Shown in pieces: positions 11,039-29,614 of a stretch of DNA of 64,000 nt. Numbering within the stretch: position 1 is the stretch's first letter; every line of letters begins with the position of its first letter. Under the pieces are notes generated by a model. That model ran no database searches and was not told where the DNA came from. It worked only from the letters and a program-made list of their open reading frames with translations. The DNA comes from Batillaria attramentaria (Eukaryota; Mollusca; Gastropoda; Batillariidae): NCBI GenBank assembly GCA_018292915.2, contig JACVVK020000089.1:1278501-1342500 (forward strand), in the 5' to 3' direction. The translations under genes were made by a program, and so were the position numbers.

Positions 11039-12604
11039 TTTTTTGTTGTTGTTTTATAAAATCTAGATTCTGTCTCTTCAACCCTTCAGTACCTCTGTGT
11101 GTGTGTGTGTTTGCTTGATTGTCAAATTTTACATATGGGCCAGGTTTGGTGGACAGATGAGTCAGTGATAGTGTATTAATTTGATGAATTTATATATGAT
11201 TTTTTTGATAGCTATTTTAAATTGTGTACATTTATAATATGTATTAAAAGGTAATTTAGGTGGTTCTTACTTGAAATCTTTGTCTAATTTTAAAGTGTGT
11301 TAAGTACCAGTCTGTGTTTCTCGTTTTGTATTGCATGTATTGTCTGTCTTCCTTTTATGTCCACCATAACCAAATTTCTCATATGGGATAATATTTATTT
11401 GAATTTGAAAGAAAGCAAAAACAGCAACAACAATAACATCAAAACCCTCACTAATCTTTCCCCTCACTTGCAGGCAGGGGCAAATGTGAACCACTTAAGC
11501 ATTTCGACCATAAAAGAGGAAGACGGAAGCCCACTTCATCTTGCCCTGCATGTTTGTCCGTTCGCATATTTCCAGTGCCATTGGTGTGGTTCTTATTTCT
11601 TGCTGACCGCGTCTGAGCGTCCTCTGCAAACTGTTCTAGCCCTTCTCGACAGCTCAGCTGGGCTGGTGGACCAGCGGGACTCTCTGGGAAGGACGGCCCT
11701 GATGATGGCTTGCAAGCATGATCACGAGGCTGCTGTCATTGAACTGTTGGAGAAAGGTGCTGACCCGGACCTGGAGGACCATGAAGGACGGACGGCCTTG
11801 TGGTGGGCATGCGCTGGTTGCTGTCAAAATCCACCGCGAGCACTCAGCACGATTCTGCTGACACGGGTCCCACGGAGAGTGCTGAGTATCCCGTGGGATG
11901 ACCCTCGCTCGCCACTGGCCATAACGACAACTGTGATGGACGATACCGTCCATCAGATCCTCTTCTGCGCGGGTGTCTCCAACTACAAAGAATTGACCAG
12001 GCTTAGGCAGCGATTAGTACAAGAAGAGCGCATTGACGAAGAGGAGGCAGCTACAATAAAAAAAACCCGTGTTGCACTTGAGCAGTGCTTGTCCAGGCCG
12101 AGAATGTTGCAGGACATCTGTCTTCTCACCGTGGTGAGATCACTATGCCACCTGACCAAACCGTCTGAGAGGAATGACGCGTTTGAGTCGCTGGAACTTA
12201 ACCCCGGTGTGTGGAAAAGGATGGTGGGTATGGGGATCGCGTTTTGTGCGAAACCCTGGCGCAAATTCGTCATGGCATTGCCGCCTCCAGATGAGGAGGA
12301 TCTGTTTCACACCTTCAGCCCCTGTTCAGAGGATGGCCAGTCTTCAGGCAGCTCTAGCCCCCCTCCAGATGAGGAGCAATTGTCAGATGACCTCTGCCTC
12401 TATACATATGAGGAGCAAGGTTCAGATGTCCCCTGTCTCTCTGCAAATGAGGAGCACGTTTCAGACGAGGAGCAAGTATTAGATGACCCTTGCCTCTCTA
12501 CAAATGAAGAGCAAGAGTTAGATGTCCCCTGTCTCTCTACATATGAGGATGAAGTGTTAGATTACCACGTGCCTCTCTACAAACGAAGAGGAAGTTTTAT
12601 GTGA
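10591..12604 (+). CDS. Ankyrin-repeat protein with SOCS-box-like segment (ASB-like)
   Basis: Two exons are supported: 10591-10809 (acceptor CTGCAG, donor GTATGT) and 11474-12604 (acceptor TTGCAG). Joining them in phase 0 creates the ankyrin signature LLNAGANVN across the junction. From the ATG at 10657 the product is 427 aa, but exon 1 is open back to its acceptor, so an upstream coding exon is possible. Ankyrin-like units include GWTALSYAAR, GSPLHLALH, GRTALMMACKHDHEAAV and GRTALWWACAGC. A later stretch, RPRMLQDICLLTVVRSLCH, resembles the start of a SOCS box, which recruits elongin B/C to cullin-RING ligases. A role as substrate adaptor is inference. The C-terminus is an acidic 13-residue repeat that ends in a frameshift relative to its own repeat. 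Divergence from named ASBs prevents assigning a paralogue. Confidence 0.75.
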
Positions 12605-12671
12605 CCCATGCCTCTTTACAAATGAAGAGCAAGTGTCAGATGACCTGTGCCTCTCTACAATTGAGGAGTAA
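12362..12671 (+). repeat. 39-bp coding minisatellite in the ankyrin gene 3' end
   Basis: About seven units of GAGGAGCAA then SWGATGWCCYMTGCCTCTCT then ACAAAT encode EEQxxDDPCLSTN-type 13-mers. One partial unit (EEHVSD) is present. The unit starting near 12544 is 40 bp rather than 39, so translation leaves the repeat frame and stops at 12602-12604. The repeat frame itself would stay open to TAA at 12669-12671. Confidence 0.85.
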
Positions 12672-12778
12672 ATGCTGCATTTGTTAGAAAACTGTAGAGG
12701 AGCAACCGTTCGACAACCAGTATTGAGGCACATGCCCTAGTTCCCATATGCCCTTGGAAACAGTCATTCATATTAGTG

Positions 12779-12950
12779 TGGGGAGTCGGAGACAGTGGAG
12801 TAGTAGAGTACTGGACTTAAAATTCTCGGATCGTGTGTTCGATTCTTGGCTGGGGCTAAACATTCGTGCTGTCCTTAGTCTCATTGCCCCCTTTTCCATA
12901 TGCCGTGGAAAAAGACATAAACACCCACCCCACCCTCGTGTTTACTTTTA
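12779..12950 (+). mobile_element. SINE-1 copy (degenerate)
   Basis: Carries decayed versions of every block of the family: a GGGAGTCGG-like head, GAGTACTGGACTT, GTTCGATTCTTGGCTGGGG (B box), CTCATTGCCCCCTTT, and a tail of GTGGAAAAAGACATAAACAC then CCACCC. It lies in the 3' UTR of the ankyrin gene. Confidence 0.8.
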
Positions 12951-13411
12951 ACAACTTTACTGAGGATATTTCAAATCGTGGAAATGCTAAAACTGCAACT
13001 TTTATTTCTGTAATTTGATTCTTAAGTCTTATACATGTACATAATTACATGCGCTGCTTAGGTTATAAAGCGATATGAATAGTTCAGCAAGCTGTATCTT
13101 TCTTCCCTTTGGAATGGTCAGTCCAAACAGGCGCTGTCTGTTCTTGAAGAAATGGTTTTGACTTTCACTAAATAATACAAAGCATGGCTGTGATACTGTT
13201 TGTATTATTGTAGCCTAAGATGTATGTACATGTATGCAGTTTTATTTTCTCTACTCATTTTAGTTTCGTGATAATTTTTACTTTCTCTAGTCATTACATT
13301 TGATTTTTTTTTTTTTTAACGTATTGTATGGTTAGATTAAGACTGCAGTGAGTGAACTGACAACACCAGGCTTTCTGTGACAACTGATCTTACATTTTGT
13401 GATCGAAAGGC

Positions 13412-13417
13412 AATAAA
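13412..13417 (+). promoter_or_regulatory. AATAAA polyadenylation signal of ankyrin gene
   Basis: First AATAAA downstream of the stop in a TG-containing context; implies a ~0.8 kb 3' UTR that contains the SINE-1 copy. Confidence 0.5.
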
Positions 13418-13492
13418 CATACATGCCTGTATTTCTTGCTTGTTCATTTTCAAGATGAGCCTAAAGGCAATTTCCAAAGGTGTCCCACACAG

Positions 13493-13914
13493 TAATAATA
13501 ATGATAATAATAATGATGATGACTGTACTGTGTGGGCGCTTTACCCTATTTCTTGATTTGGCTCAAAACGCTGCAAGCTGAACCCAGCACACACGCTCAG
13601 GTGAATCGCGCATTCTCTCACACACTGGACATGAACACATTACAATCACATGTTGCAAAGTGTCAGCTCAGCTACATGTACTTTCGAAATTTAGAATTGC
13701 GCTTATTTTCAAATAATGTGGGCTGAACATTTCCAAAACGAGGGGGGGGGGGGGGGGGGGGAGCCGGAGTACCCAGAGAGCACCTTTACAATCGGCCTGA
13801 ATGAACAGTGCCACATGACATAGAGGGGAAAACTTCTTTGCCACGAGTGGGACTCAAACCTGACCTCTTGCATTGATGGTGGGGTCTCTTGGCCACTGGA
13901 CCGACTGCCCCGGT
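13493..13914 (-). mobile_element. tRNA-derived SINE-2 copy
   Basis: Reverse complement of the element at 48993-49408. On the minus strand a tRNA-like head has A-box and B-box matches (GGTTTGAGTCCCACTCGTGG). A GTGGCACTGTTCATTC core, a TTTGGAAATGTTCAGCCCA segment and a GCGCTTT...GGTAAAGCGCC stem follow, ending in ATT repeats. A G run has expanded inside this copy. Confidence 0.85.
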
Positions 13915-15081
13915 ACAATTATACTAAACCAAATCCAACCTTCTCAACATCAGATCACTCGCACATACACACACACCCACCACGCAGACTGAAGTTGTGG
14001 CAAGATTTACCCCATAGCAGTTTATTACAAAAAACACAGCAGTAAGCAGATACGTGTACCGACATTACAGCATCAAATGACGGACATACATAATTGACAT
14101 CAATCAACTGTACAAATTAACTCAAGAACTGGCTTATTGAATGTTCTGGTCAAATTCCTGATTTATTACCTTCAAGTTTCCAGGCAAATGATATTTTCTG
14201 GAAATTACGAACTGACAGCACATGCACAACAATGCTCAAAAATGGACATCAAACTAGAGTACATGTACATAATTTTTATGGTGAACACACAGACACCACC
14301 AAACACACACACAAGCCCTTTGTGGCATCTGTGGTGAGTTGACTGTACATTGTATCTTTGCATTTTATGTTTGAAGACAACTGGGTGTCAATGAGGGACT
14401 GTGCTCAGCGTCGGTATGTCTACGCTGAAAATTATGAGCAGTTGTAGTTTTTATCAGCATTTTAATGGTACTCATTTTACACGGATCGCTTATTCCACTT
14501 ACATATTACAGTCTGTGGTCTTGCTGCGATCAGTCTGAATGAGGATGAAGGAGTGGGCGAAAAGTGTGCGCGCGCTGTGAGTTGTGTGCAGAATGTTAGT
14601 GTATTGCATTGTCATTGTTATGTTTTGAGCAGTTTATTTAAGAAAGATGAATTAAGTATTCTTATCTTATCTACCTTCGTCTGAAATCTGAGTGTCAGTG
14701 ATAGGCTTCACTTTCAGTTCAATCAATGCTAGACAGACAAATGTTGCGAGACTGGTAACAAATCCACAAGATGCAAATTTGGCTGCATGTGTACAAACAG
14801 GTCCAGACAACCAAGTAAGCAACTAAGTGTTACTGCTTATGACTAATGCCAATTGTAAGCATGCATGGTCATTTGAGTCCGACACAAACTGTCTTTACAA
14901 TGCCATACAATCTGGGAATACTGCACTGTTTTCTATAACATTACTGGCAGTCCTTTGCCTTGCCCAAAGTCTCTGCAGTCAGTGGTCAAAGCTGCTGAAT
15001 TTCAATGTAGATACTGATAATGGTAGGTCCTGGCCTGTCGTTTGCATGGAGGAATGATGGAATATGATGTACACTTTGCGT
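13915..15081. other. Intergenic/3' flank; one dispersed repeat (14500-14670)
   Basis: The stretch CAGTCTGTGGTCTTGCTGCG through GAGCAGTTTATTTAAG to TATTCTTATCTTAT matches 50725-51065 in order, so it is an interspersed repeat. Otherwise no gene was seen; the 3' UTR of ENY2 (minus) probably occupies the right part. Confidence 0.5.
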
Positions 15082-17811
15082 TCAAATGCTTGACTGCTGT
15101 GCCAGGAAGGTGCGAATCCGTTGCAGCAGCTCCTTTTTCACGTTGTCTGGTACCAAAGCTGAAAATATAACAAAAGCTGTGAATGATAAAAGCAGCAGCA
15201 GAACTAGTTCAAAGTTCAAATAGTTTTATTCTACCCTCTAGGGGCATAGAATAGAACAAGAAATACAAACGGTACAACATGTGCAGTGCATCTTCTATAC
15301 ATACATACAACCAACTCAAAGAAGGGGAGAAAAAAAACAGTTTTCTCCCCAATTGCTTAGAAATTCTTCCCCTTCAACTTGGTGTGTGAGCTGTGGTAAG
15401 CAAGATTCAGAGATTGGAACTGGTGCACAAAAATAAATATATGTAATAAAACTACATAGAAATAAAGTACACCAAGACAAGATAGAAACTTCGCACAAAC
15501 TGACATCATGGAATTCTGGCAAAACATAACTTGAGGATGACAAACTTTTCTACTTTTCTTCAGCTAATCTCAAAATTGCGTTACTCCACAATGATGTTAG
15601 ATGCTGGCCTTATTCATTCTGCTTCACTTATGCCGTGTTATGGCATGTGGGGCCCTCACAATCACAATGCTTGGCTGCAGAGGTCCAATTTATGGGATTG
15701 CCAACTCTCAATTTTTCCTCAGTTTGCAACGGAATGCAGCGCCAGCAACTTGTATGGCTTTCTACAGATTGAAGGGAAGCAAGCATCTGTTAAAATGCTA
15801 GTGGGGGGGGGGGGGGAACTCTCAGCACAGAAAGAGTTAACCAACACACTGAGGTGGTACATGTAATAGATTACCTCTGCCTTTTGGAGTGATTTCAGCC
15901 ACCAGATCATCTACTGTTATATGCTCCAGGCCTTTGTTCTGTACAATCTCTGAAAAATAAACACATAAAACACAACATATTACATCGAACCAATCAGAAT
16001 GCAAGCTTGGATGTCGTAACTGGCTTGTCTGAGTGGGACTACATACAGGTAAAGTGGCTTAAACACAAGTTACCCCCCCCCCCCCAACACACGCACACAC
16101 ACACACATTTTAAAGTCTCTGATCGTACGGGAAACACAGCTGCTGACAAAGTTATAAGGCTGCTTGCTAAATGAATATATGTTCCTTTTGGCCATTGCAA
16201 CCATTTTCGTAACAAATCGTAGAAGAATATGACTTTCTTTGGTCTACGCTTCCACTCATGTGCTACACACCTACAGAGACTCTTTCTTAAATAAGCCATC
16301 AATCAGCACCATCCAGCTGGTCCCCAGTCAACAACCAAATAATGTTTGCTCAGTGTGTCACTATGTGGTACAGTTCTACGAGCTTAGAACAACATATATA
16401 CACCAACCAGAGTCACCATGATGGCTTTCAAAATTGTAAAAAAAAAAATATAGGATAGGTATTAGGTGGCACTGCACCGCAGCAATGCGCTTCCTTCCTT
16501 TCCTGAAAGGGATAATAAAGTAGTAAAAAAAGAACACTAGACTGTGACCCAAGTGACTGATCCTGATGCACGGATTAAGCACATTTAATAAAACCAGTGT
16601 TGCTGTATGTCTAACAAATTTACTGAGACATTAAGCAGGGTGCCCTACACCATATCTCACTCATACCTTTGCACTGGGCTTTTAGTTGGTCCCTCCATCC
16701 ACATTCAATGAGACGTGTCCTCAGAAGTTCTTTCAGCCTGCATCAGATTAGTAACAAATTTCAATCAAGTCGGAATGATCCACTGCTCAGATCTGGAGAG
16801 TGAAAATCTTGCAAATGCAATCACAGCTTAGCTGGTGAAAACAAATTTTGTTCAGCCAGTACCCCTATACATTTCACTTCTTGCAAATAAAACTTTTCCT
16901 GTTTGTTTGTTCTTTTTTCTTTTTGGTTGTTTTCATTTTTCAATTTTGATCTTTGCTCATGGTGAGTAAACCAAAGTATGTACGATGTACCCATGATGTA
17001 CGGCATGCAAGTTTTTAGGTGACATATGGAAGGTTAAGTACATCCCCAAATATGTTCCCTTCTTCCATTGTGACGAACATGGTAATCATTTTGACCATTA
17101 TTCACTTATTGTTTATGCAAGTAACAGTACATCTCTGAAATTCAAAAGTCATTTATTACGTGGCCATACCTCTCCCGCTCTCCTGTTTCCACAAGCTTCT
17201 GGTTGATTGTTGCTCTCATCTGAGCATCCTTCATCTTTCTCTCTTGTAGGCTGCACACACACACACACACACACACACAAAAACAAACAAATAAAAATAG
17301 GATTAGGAAGCAAAACCTGCTGCTCGGAAACTGCAGCTGCACTGGATTGTCCCAGTCAAATCAAAATTCATGTCAATAATACTGAATTAGATCCCCTATC
17401 GGGCAGCCGAGCGGAAGCGCATTGGACTTCTAGTTCTAATGCGCGGGTCCTCGTTCGAGTCGTGACTGGGGTCAAATATTTGTGCTGTCCTTTTCCTCGC
17501 TGCCCCGTCTTTGACATCACCCTTATACAATGGAAAAAGACGTTAAACCCTCAAACGTCCACCCACCCTACACTAAAGTATCAAGTATACATGTATGTCA
17601 ACAAAAGCAGAGACGACTTGAGTCCTCCTAATACTTGAAGGCCTTCAATCCGCTGCCGATATCGATATCTCTACCAGAAATGTGAAGTATTTTAATATAA
17701 CTGTAGTGGATGTTCGAGGACAACACACACGAACGACAGAAAAATCAGTAGTTTTTTGTTAAAGCCCATAAATTGAAACAAGAAAGAATTTCGGGACACT
17801 TACTCCGCCAT
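15082..17811 (-). CDS. ENY2: ENY2, SAGA/TREX-2 subunit
   Basis: Five exons on the minus strand: 17804-17811 (ATGGCGGA), 17170-17250, 16667-16737, 15875-15949 and 15082-15158 (stop TGA at 15082-15084). All junctions are GT-AG and keep frame, giving 103 aa; human ENY2 is 101 aa. Segments such as [57 protein letters not shown] and [20 protein letters not shown] match this highly conserved family throughout. ENY2 (Sus1 in yeast) is a small helical protein shared by the SAGA deubiquitinase module and the TREX-2 complex at nuclear pores, linking transcription to mRNA export. The acceptor of exon 2 is directly preceded by about thirteen GT units in the transcript. The first exon carries only eight coding bases. 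Confidence 0.95.
15210..15545. other. ENY2 intron 4: no gene recognised
   Basis: A/T-rich sequence with TTCAAATAGTTTTATTCT near its left end, reminiscent of a retroposon tail, but no second copy in the window. Confidence 0.35.
16290..16590 (+). mobile_element. Interspersed repeat with nested SINE-3 3' piece
   Basis: The outer element (AGCACCATCCAGCTGGT, AGAACAACATATATACACCA, CAGAGTCACCAT, then CTGATCCTGATGCACGGATT) matches 40325-40510 in order. Between its two parts sits a SINE-3 3' segment (16441-16531). That segment runs AGGATAGGTATTAGGTGGCA to GAAAGGGATAATAAAGTAGT and an A tail. The 40.3 kb copy lacks this insert, showing nested insertion. Confidence 0.7.
17400..17577 (+). mobile_element. 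SINE-1 copy in ENY2 intron 1
   Basis: GGCAGCCGAGCGGAAGCGCA head, TTGGACTTCTAGTTCTAATG, B-box-like CGTTCGAGTCGTGACTGGGG, ATATTTGTGCTGTCC, and tail GGAAAAAGACGTTAAACCC then CCACCCACC. Confidence 0.85.
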
Positions 17812-19183
17812 GTTGTTTATCAGGACTCCTCGTCACGAGGGAGAACTTATGTAACAAAAAATAAATATTAAAATCTTATTTACGGACACGAAGTATTTAC
17901 ACTAATCAGCAGTATGAACATAGAATAGTACTTTATAAATAGAACTGATAAATTTAATGTCTTCTATGCGTATTTTGTAGAAAACTTTGAATGCATACTT
18001 TCCAAGAAATGATTACTCCCTTGAAAATGGCGCTTTTGGGCCGTCTCCAAAATTCAGGTGCTAAATTTTCTGTACAGTGAAGTCTTCAAGCGTCATATTT
18101 AATTTTAAATAAGATGACCGTCACAGATAGAAGTAAGACTATCCTGTCACCTTTTGTTTCTTATAATAATGCGTGTCTAGTTTTTGGCCATGTGGTTGCT
18201 CGACCTTTTGACAACCTATGAGCAGATGCTGACAACTCACACGTCTTAAGTAGGTTTCACAGACATCTGGTAACACTACGTACTATGTGCCTTCTACGGG
18301 TAAAAGCTGTGTGCCGAGAAAAAATAAAATATTCGATTCTTTGATAATGCAAATATTGGTGATTTTTTACACAAATCGTTTGAGCTACTCCATACCATCT
18401 TTGATATTTTTACATAAATGGTAAGGCTGGAGATTATTTTCTGTTTTGAACAGCTGTATTTAGACACTCTATTTGTCAGTAAGCGTGCCTTAAAGTCTGG
18501 GTGCAACTGCATTTTTTTTATTTTTTTTTGGGGGGGGGGGGTAAGAAAATTGCATGGTTATCATTTTTTTCCAGGTGAGTAGAATTTTCAGAACTTGTTT
18601 TTCAAGTACACAAATCAGTTCTACCCCACAGATGATTTTCCTTGATACTAGCTGAAACTGAGAATAGAGAACTCTGACTATTTTTAATGGTAACACCACC
18701 TAAAAAAAATTACACTCAAATGCTTTCTTTGAACTAATTAATTTAAGCCATGGGGAATACAGACAGAGAAAGGTGTGTGCATGTCACAATTTTGGAACTT
18801 GGTGACGTAATTAGACACGTCATCAATCCTTGTCATTGTAGTACTTTGGTCAATGGTGTCATTAGTTTTGTACTACTATTCTGTACTGTACTATATCAAT
18901 GGCTTTAATTGGTTTCTCTCAGTGAAATGGAGACTGTCTCTGCTGCAATTGGTTTCTTTCAGTGTTAGCCCACTATGCGGCTTGTTGTAAAATAGGCACA
19001 CACAGTCAGAAAAGCTTTCAGTTTATGATAGTTATCCAGAGTAAAATCGTCTTGCAATGTGTAAACCGCTAAACATAATATATTTTGTTTGTTGCATACT
19101 GCACTTAGTCACCTGTGCATTAGGGTGTTCATGGAGGCACAAAGGGTAGTGCAAAGGGATGGACAACCTTAAAAACAAATGCT
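17812..19183. other. Intergenic region between divergent ENY2 and PREY
   Basis: About 1.4 kb with no gene recognised. A PREY 5' UTR exon or promoter may be here. A G run sits at 18530. Confidence 0.4.
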
Positions 19184-19541
19184 ATGGAGCACAAAGATTT
19201 TGACAGTGGTCACAATATTCACTCCTTTTGGTTTCTCCCATCCAAAGGATTCTTTCTAACTGGGAAGCTGAGGCTGTTGCATGGAGCAGTCCAACAATGG
19301 TTACCAAGCCCGCAAATGAATGCACAACATTACTCACAAGAAAGTAAATCAACAGATGGTTCTCGACAGTTTGATGAAAAACTGCTGGAGCATCTTGTAT
19401 GTCCACTGTCAAAGAAAGACTTAAGGTATAATTGTTTTCTGAGCAACAGTTGTCTTGTGTGTATCATGAACAGCATTGTTCATATTTGACACAGTATTGC
19501 CAAGCAGTCCATGTACCTGAAACAGAAGTGCTGTCCCTCCA

Positions 19542-19638
<97 letters not shown>

Positions 19639-19945
19639 CTCTCTCTCTCTCTCTCTCTCTCACTTACACACACACATCAGTGGTACGGTCGAATGAGACA
19701 CCCTGTGAAAAAGACAAGCAGTGTGTATGGAGGATTTTAATAATGTAATGCTGGACACAAAGGACACATTTTCCAGGATGTTCTCTTCGGTCACCTGTTT
19801 CAGGTATGACAAGCAACGGAATGAACTAGTTTGTGATGAGATTGGCGTGGCCTACCCCATCGTGAATGGCATCCCCAACCTTGTACCACAAGATGCACGC
19901 ATGCTGAAGAAGGATTCGTCACCACCAGAGAAGCAGGCCAGTTGA
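19184..19945 (+). CDS. PYURF: PREY / PYURF-like mitochondrial Trm112-domain protein
   Basis: Two exons, 19184-19425 and 19804-19945 (donor GTATAA, acceptor TTTCAG), joined through a split Arg codon, give 127 aa. The conserved Trm112-like core reads FDEKLLEHLVCPLSKKDLR, YDKQRNELVCDEIGVAYPI and VNGIPNLVPQDARML, with the family CP and D-E-x-G-x-A-Y-P motifs. PREY proteins are mitochondrial; mammalian PYURF supports methyltransferase-type partners such as NDUFAF5 and COQ5. The N-terminus before about residue 55 is unlike other PREYs, and the start ATG was chosen only because a TAG lies in frame upstream (19121). A start at 19316 or an upstream exon remains possible. A very long CA/CT microsatellite fills much of the intron. 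Confidence 0.88.
19543..19662. repeat. (CA)~45(CT)~14 compound microsatellite in PREY intron
   Basis: One of the longest simple repeats in the window; in the transcript the CT part is followed by only 140 nt to the exon 2 acceptor. Confidence 0.95.
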
Positions 19946-20560
19946 CCTACCATTGGTGTTATTAGTCTAGAACTTCAGGTGTTGCAGTGACTTGATGTAT
20001 TCATCCTGATTTGCATTTTGTGTGTGTTGGGGGGGGGGGGTGATGTTAGTCCTGTTGGTTTCTCTTTTTAAAAGTTTTTTTGTTTGTGAACGAATGAAGA
20101 AGTGATGGTGACTGCAAGTGGGAATTTATGATTTATACAAGGAAAGCAGTGATAAAGAATGGGAAAGCCACTCGAAAACAAGAAAACACAGGACAGATCA
20201 GTGTTCCAGATATCAACACCTTCAGGACAAAAACCTTAACCCTGGTCTCGCTGAATTAATTTGTCTCATGCTGAAAAAGCCATAAGGTAGCCCAGAATAT
20301 TCCAGGCTCAGCGCTACTAGGGTAAAGGTGATAACCTAAATGATAGTGGGTTTTTTGGTTTGTTTGTTTTCGTTTTTGTTTATGAAGAGATTATCATGGG
20401 ATATTATTATATCTGTGCTGACTGACTCGATCTGGTCCTGCAAGTGAATGCACTGTGTGTGAGTCTGCTATGCTGGTTGTGTGTGTGTGTGTGTGTGTGT
20501 TTTGACAGCATTTTGTTTGAAATGGAAGGGAAACATTTGTTACCATATGTTTGAAGAAAA

Positions 20561-20566
20561 AATAAA
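20561..20566 (+). promoter_or_regulatory. AATAAA polyadenylation signal of PREY
   Basis: AATAAA about 615 bp after the stop, followed by TTTTGTGTTCTC, a plausible GU-rich downstream element. Confidence 0.55.
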
Positions 20567-21410
20567 TTGATAATTTGCACATAAATTTTGTGTTCTCTCA
20601 TTATATCTGTGAAGTTAAATCTTTAAGTGAAGATGTTTTTGAATATTTCTGATTCAGGTAGGTGTGATTTTTCTCTGCGCCTGCTAATATTATGGCTGCG
20701 TAAGTCAGATGTAGAGGGTGAATTTTCTCTCTCCCGCTCTCTCTCTCGCTCTCAATTCTGCTGTGTAACGTACAGTTTTTTACGTACAAAATTCTTTATT
20801 GTAACAAATGAAACGCATTAATGCCTCTCGTGCAGCATGCAAAAATACAAAATACTGTGTAAAGCTCTGGCATCCACTTCATTAAGCAGAAACATTGTCA
20901 ACGCCCTGGACTTGGTTTCTCTCAAACTTGGGCGCTAAAAGCAGTGAAAAGGAAATATCACATCATCCAAATGCAGCGGGGAGGGAGGGGGTTGGAGGCA
21001 TATAAAGGTACAGTATTTGTACATGCAAAGTGTGTAAGTGAACAAAGACTGATTGTAACATTCCACACTGAAAGCATACACTGATAGAGCATGTCTAAAA
21101 TACATGCAGCATACAAACTTGTGAAAACATGGTGGCTCTTTGGTTGCAGGAGGAACAGGAAAATCTTCAATTCCATGAGAGAAACATTGACAAAATATGA
21201 CTAAAGTGTCTTGTAAAAATGGTATGGAGTATTGCTAGGGTGCACTTTGCACATAAGATCAAGATGATTGGCAAAAATAAATGCAATGCATTGTAGTGCA
21301 AACAGTCCGAGGCTAATTGCTTCACAGTATATTTTTACACAGTAAAAAGTCATTTACTGAGCTAAAAATGTTCATCACAGTCAAATCTCTTGACTATCTG
21401 GGATACCGAG

Positions 21411-21577
21411 GAATGGGTGTTTAGGTGTTTAACATCCTTTTCCACTACCCTTGGGTAATATCAAAGACAGGACAACGAGAAAAAGGCCAGCACAAATTAT
21501 TTGGCCCCAGCTGGGAATTAAACTTGCGATCTGAGCATTGGCAGTCCAACACTTCTACCGCCCAGCTACATGTATCC
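21411..21577 (-). mobile_element. SINE-1 copy
   Basis: Minus-strand copy: tail GGGTGTTTAGGTGTTTAACA on the left, then ATCAAAGACAGGACAACGAG, GGCCCCAGCTGGGAATTAAA and a decayed head. No clear target duplication. Confidence 0.8.
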
Positions 21578-21989
21578 CAGCTCTGAATTAGGGATACGGA
21601 TAATACTAGGGATACCCTGTTTGAAGAGTAGTGGCATGAAAAACAGATGTATTCATGCCAAAATTAATAAAGGTGCGGCCACTGAAATGGCAGTAAACTT
21701 CACCCCATCACCCTACCCCCAGTGGAAGCACTCCTCATTTCTATTACATGTACTATGAAAATTTGAGTAGTATTATTACAAGTATGGTGGGATTACCTCA
21801 AAGAGTTCATACAGCATGAATAGTAAAACCTGTGCTCCAAATCCAACACTGAAACGTGCCAAGTGTAAAATGTGTTGGCACATGCATATTCCAGAAGAGT
21901 AACATTCCAAACTGCAGTGAGGGAGCAGGCAACAACGCCAAACTGAAGTACACACCACACTGAACCAAACAGAAAGCAGTTAACTCGCA

Positions 21990-22232
21990 TACTCTAGCTG
22001 GCATACACTTTTGGCTCCATATGAACAAAATACTGTGTAGTAAATATCTGATACTTTGGCACATGTCATTTTTTGTGGGTGTGGAATTTTGCATGTAAAA
22101 CAAAAGTGGTTTTCTCACTCACCCTGGCAGACACTTTCAGCCCCTTGTGAACAAAATACTGTACGGTACATATGCAGATCAAATACTTTGGCACATGTCA
22201 CTTTGTTGTCGGTGTGGAATTTTGGCATAAAT
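21990..22232. repeat. Tandem ~125-bp duplication
   Basis: Two units share TGAACAAAATACTGTRYRGTA, ATACTTTGGCACATGTCA and GGTGTGGAATTTTG. It lies 3' of TTLL9. Confidence 0.8.
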
Positions 22233-22340
22233 CAACTGTGAAAATGTTGCAGTGTGACGCCCATTTTACACTTCTTGTGCTCTATTCAGAATTAAAATCA
22301 AGCTTAACTCCGCCATTTGACATGAATGAATGAACAACCC

Positions 22341-22622
22341 CACTCCTGTCAGTCAAAAGGGTCGAGTACCCTGAATTCAGGCAAATGAGCACAACATATG
22401 GCATAATGGTCTGGCAAACTTTTTGCCAGACACTACAACGAGGGAAGCACATGTAGTTTGTTACACTATGACTGAAACATTGAAAGAAAGCAGTAAATCC
22501 ATTGACATCATTTGAGGAAAAAGACCATTATATCAGTCTCTTTCATCTTGAAATCACCCCTTTTCCCATACAGTGACATCATGAATGTACTGTGTTTTGC
22601 CAATAAACAGCAAAGTAAAGGG
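22341..22622. mobile_element. Interspersed ~285-bp element (M1), copy 1
   Basis: Shares CACTCCTGTCAGTC, TTTTTGCCAGACACTACAAC, GAGGGAAGCACATGTAGTTT, CATCTTGAAATCACCCC and TTTTCCCATACAGTGACATC with copies at 48323-48612 and 61211-61480. No ORF, so non-autonomous. Class unknown. Confidence 0.75.
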
Positions 22623-22838
22623 GCCGGACTTTGGCCTAGGGGTTTGCCAAATGGAGTTGTCTACTGCACATGGTTTGCTATGCCGTGAGGTGCTGGTAAC
22701 TGATCATGACTATAGCTTGTGCACCATGGCGTGTCAGATTATGACTGACTAGCAAAATGTCCCTGTCATCCGCGGTCTTAAAGCGAAAAATCCCTGACAA
22801 CAATGATTAACGGAAACTCTGCTGTTGTTCCGGCCAGG

Positions 22839-29614
<6,776 letters not shown>

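Larger units (their letters stand above)
20567..22838. other. Region 3' of TTLL9; repeats, no separate gene seen
   Basis: Probably includes the TTLL9 3' UTR (minus). Contains a SINE-1 copy, a local duplication and an interspersed repeat listed separately. Confidence 0.5.

Noticed and set aside
10761..11081. Cys/Val- or Thr/His-rich ORFs over CA/TG tracts, here and at many other sites
   Set aside because: They are microsatellite translations.
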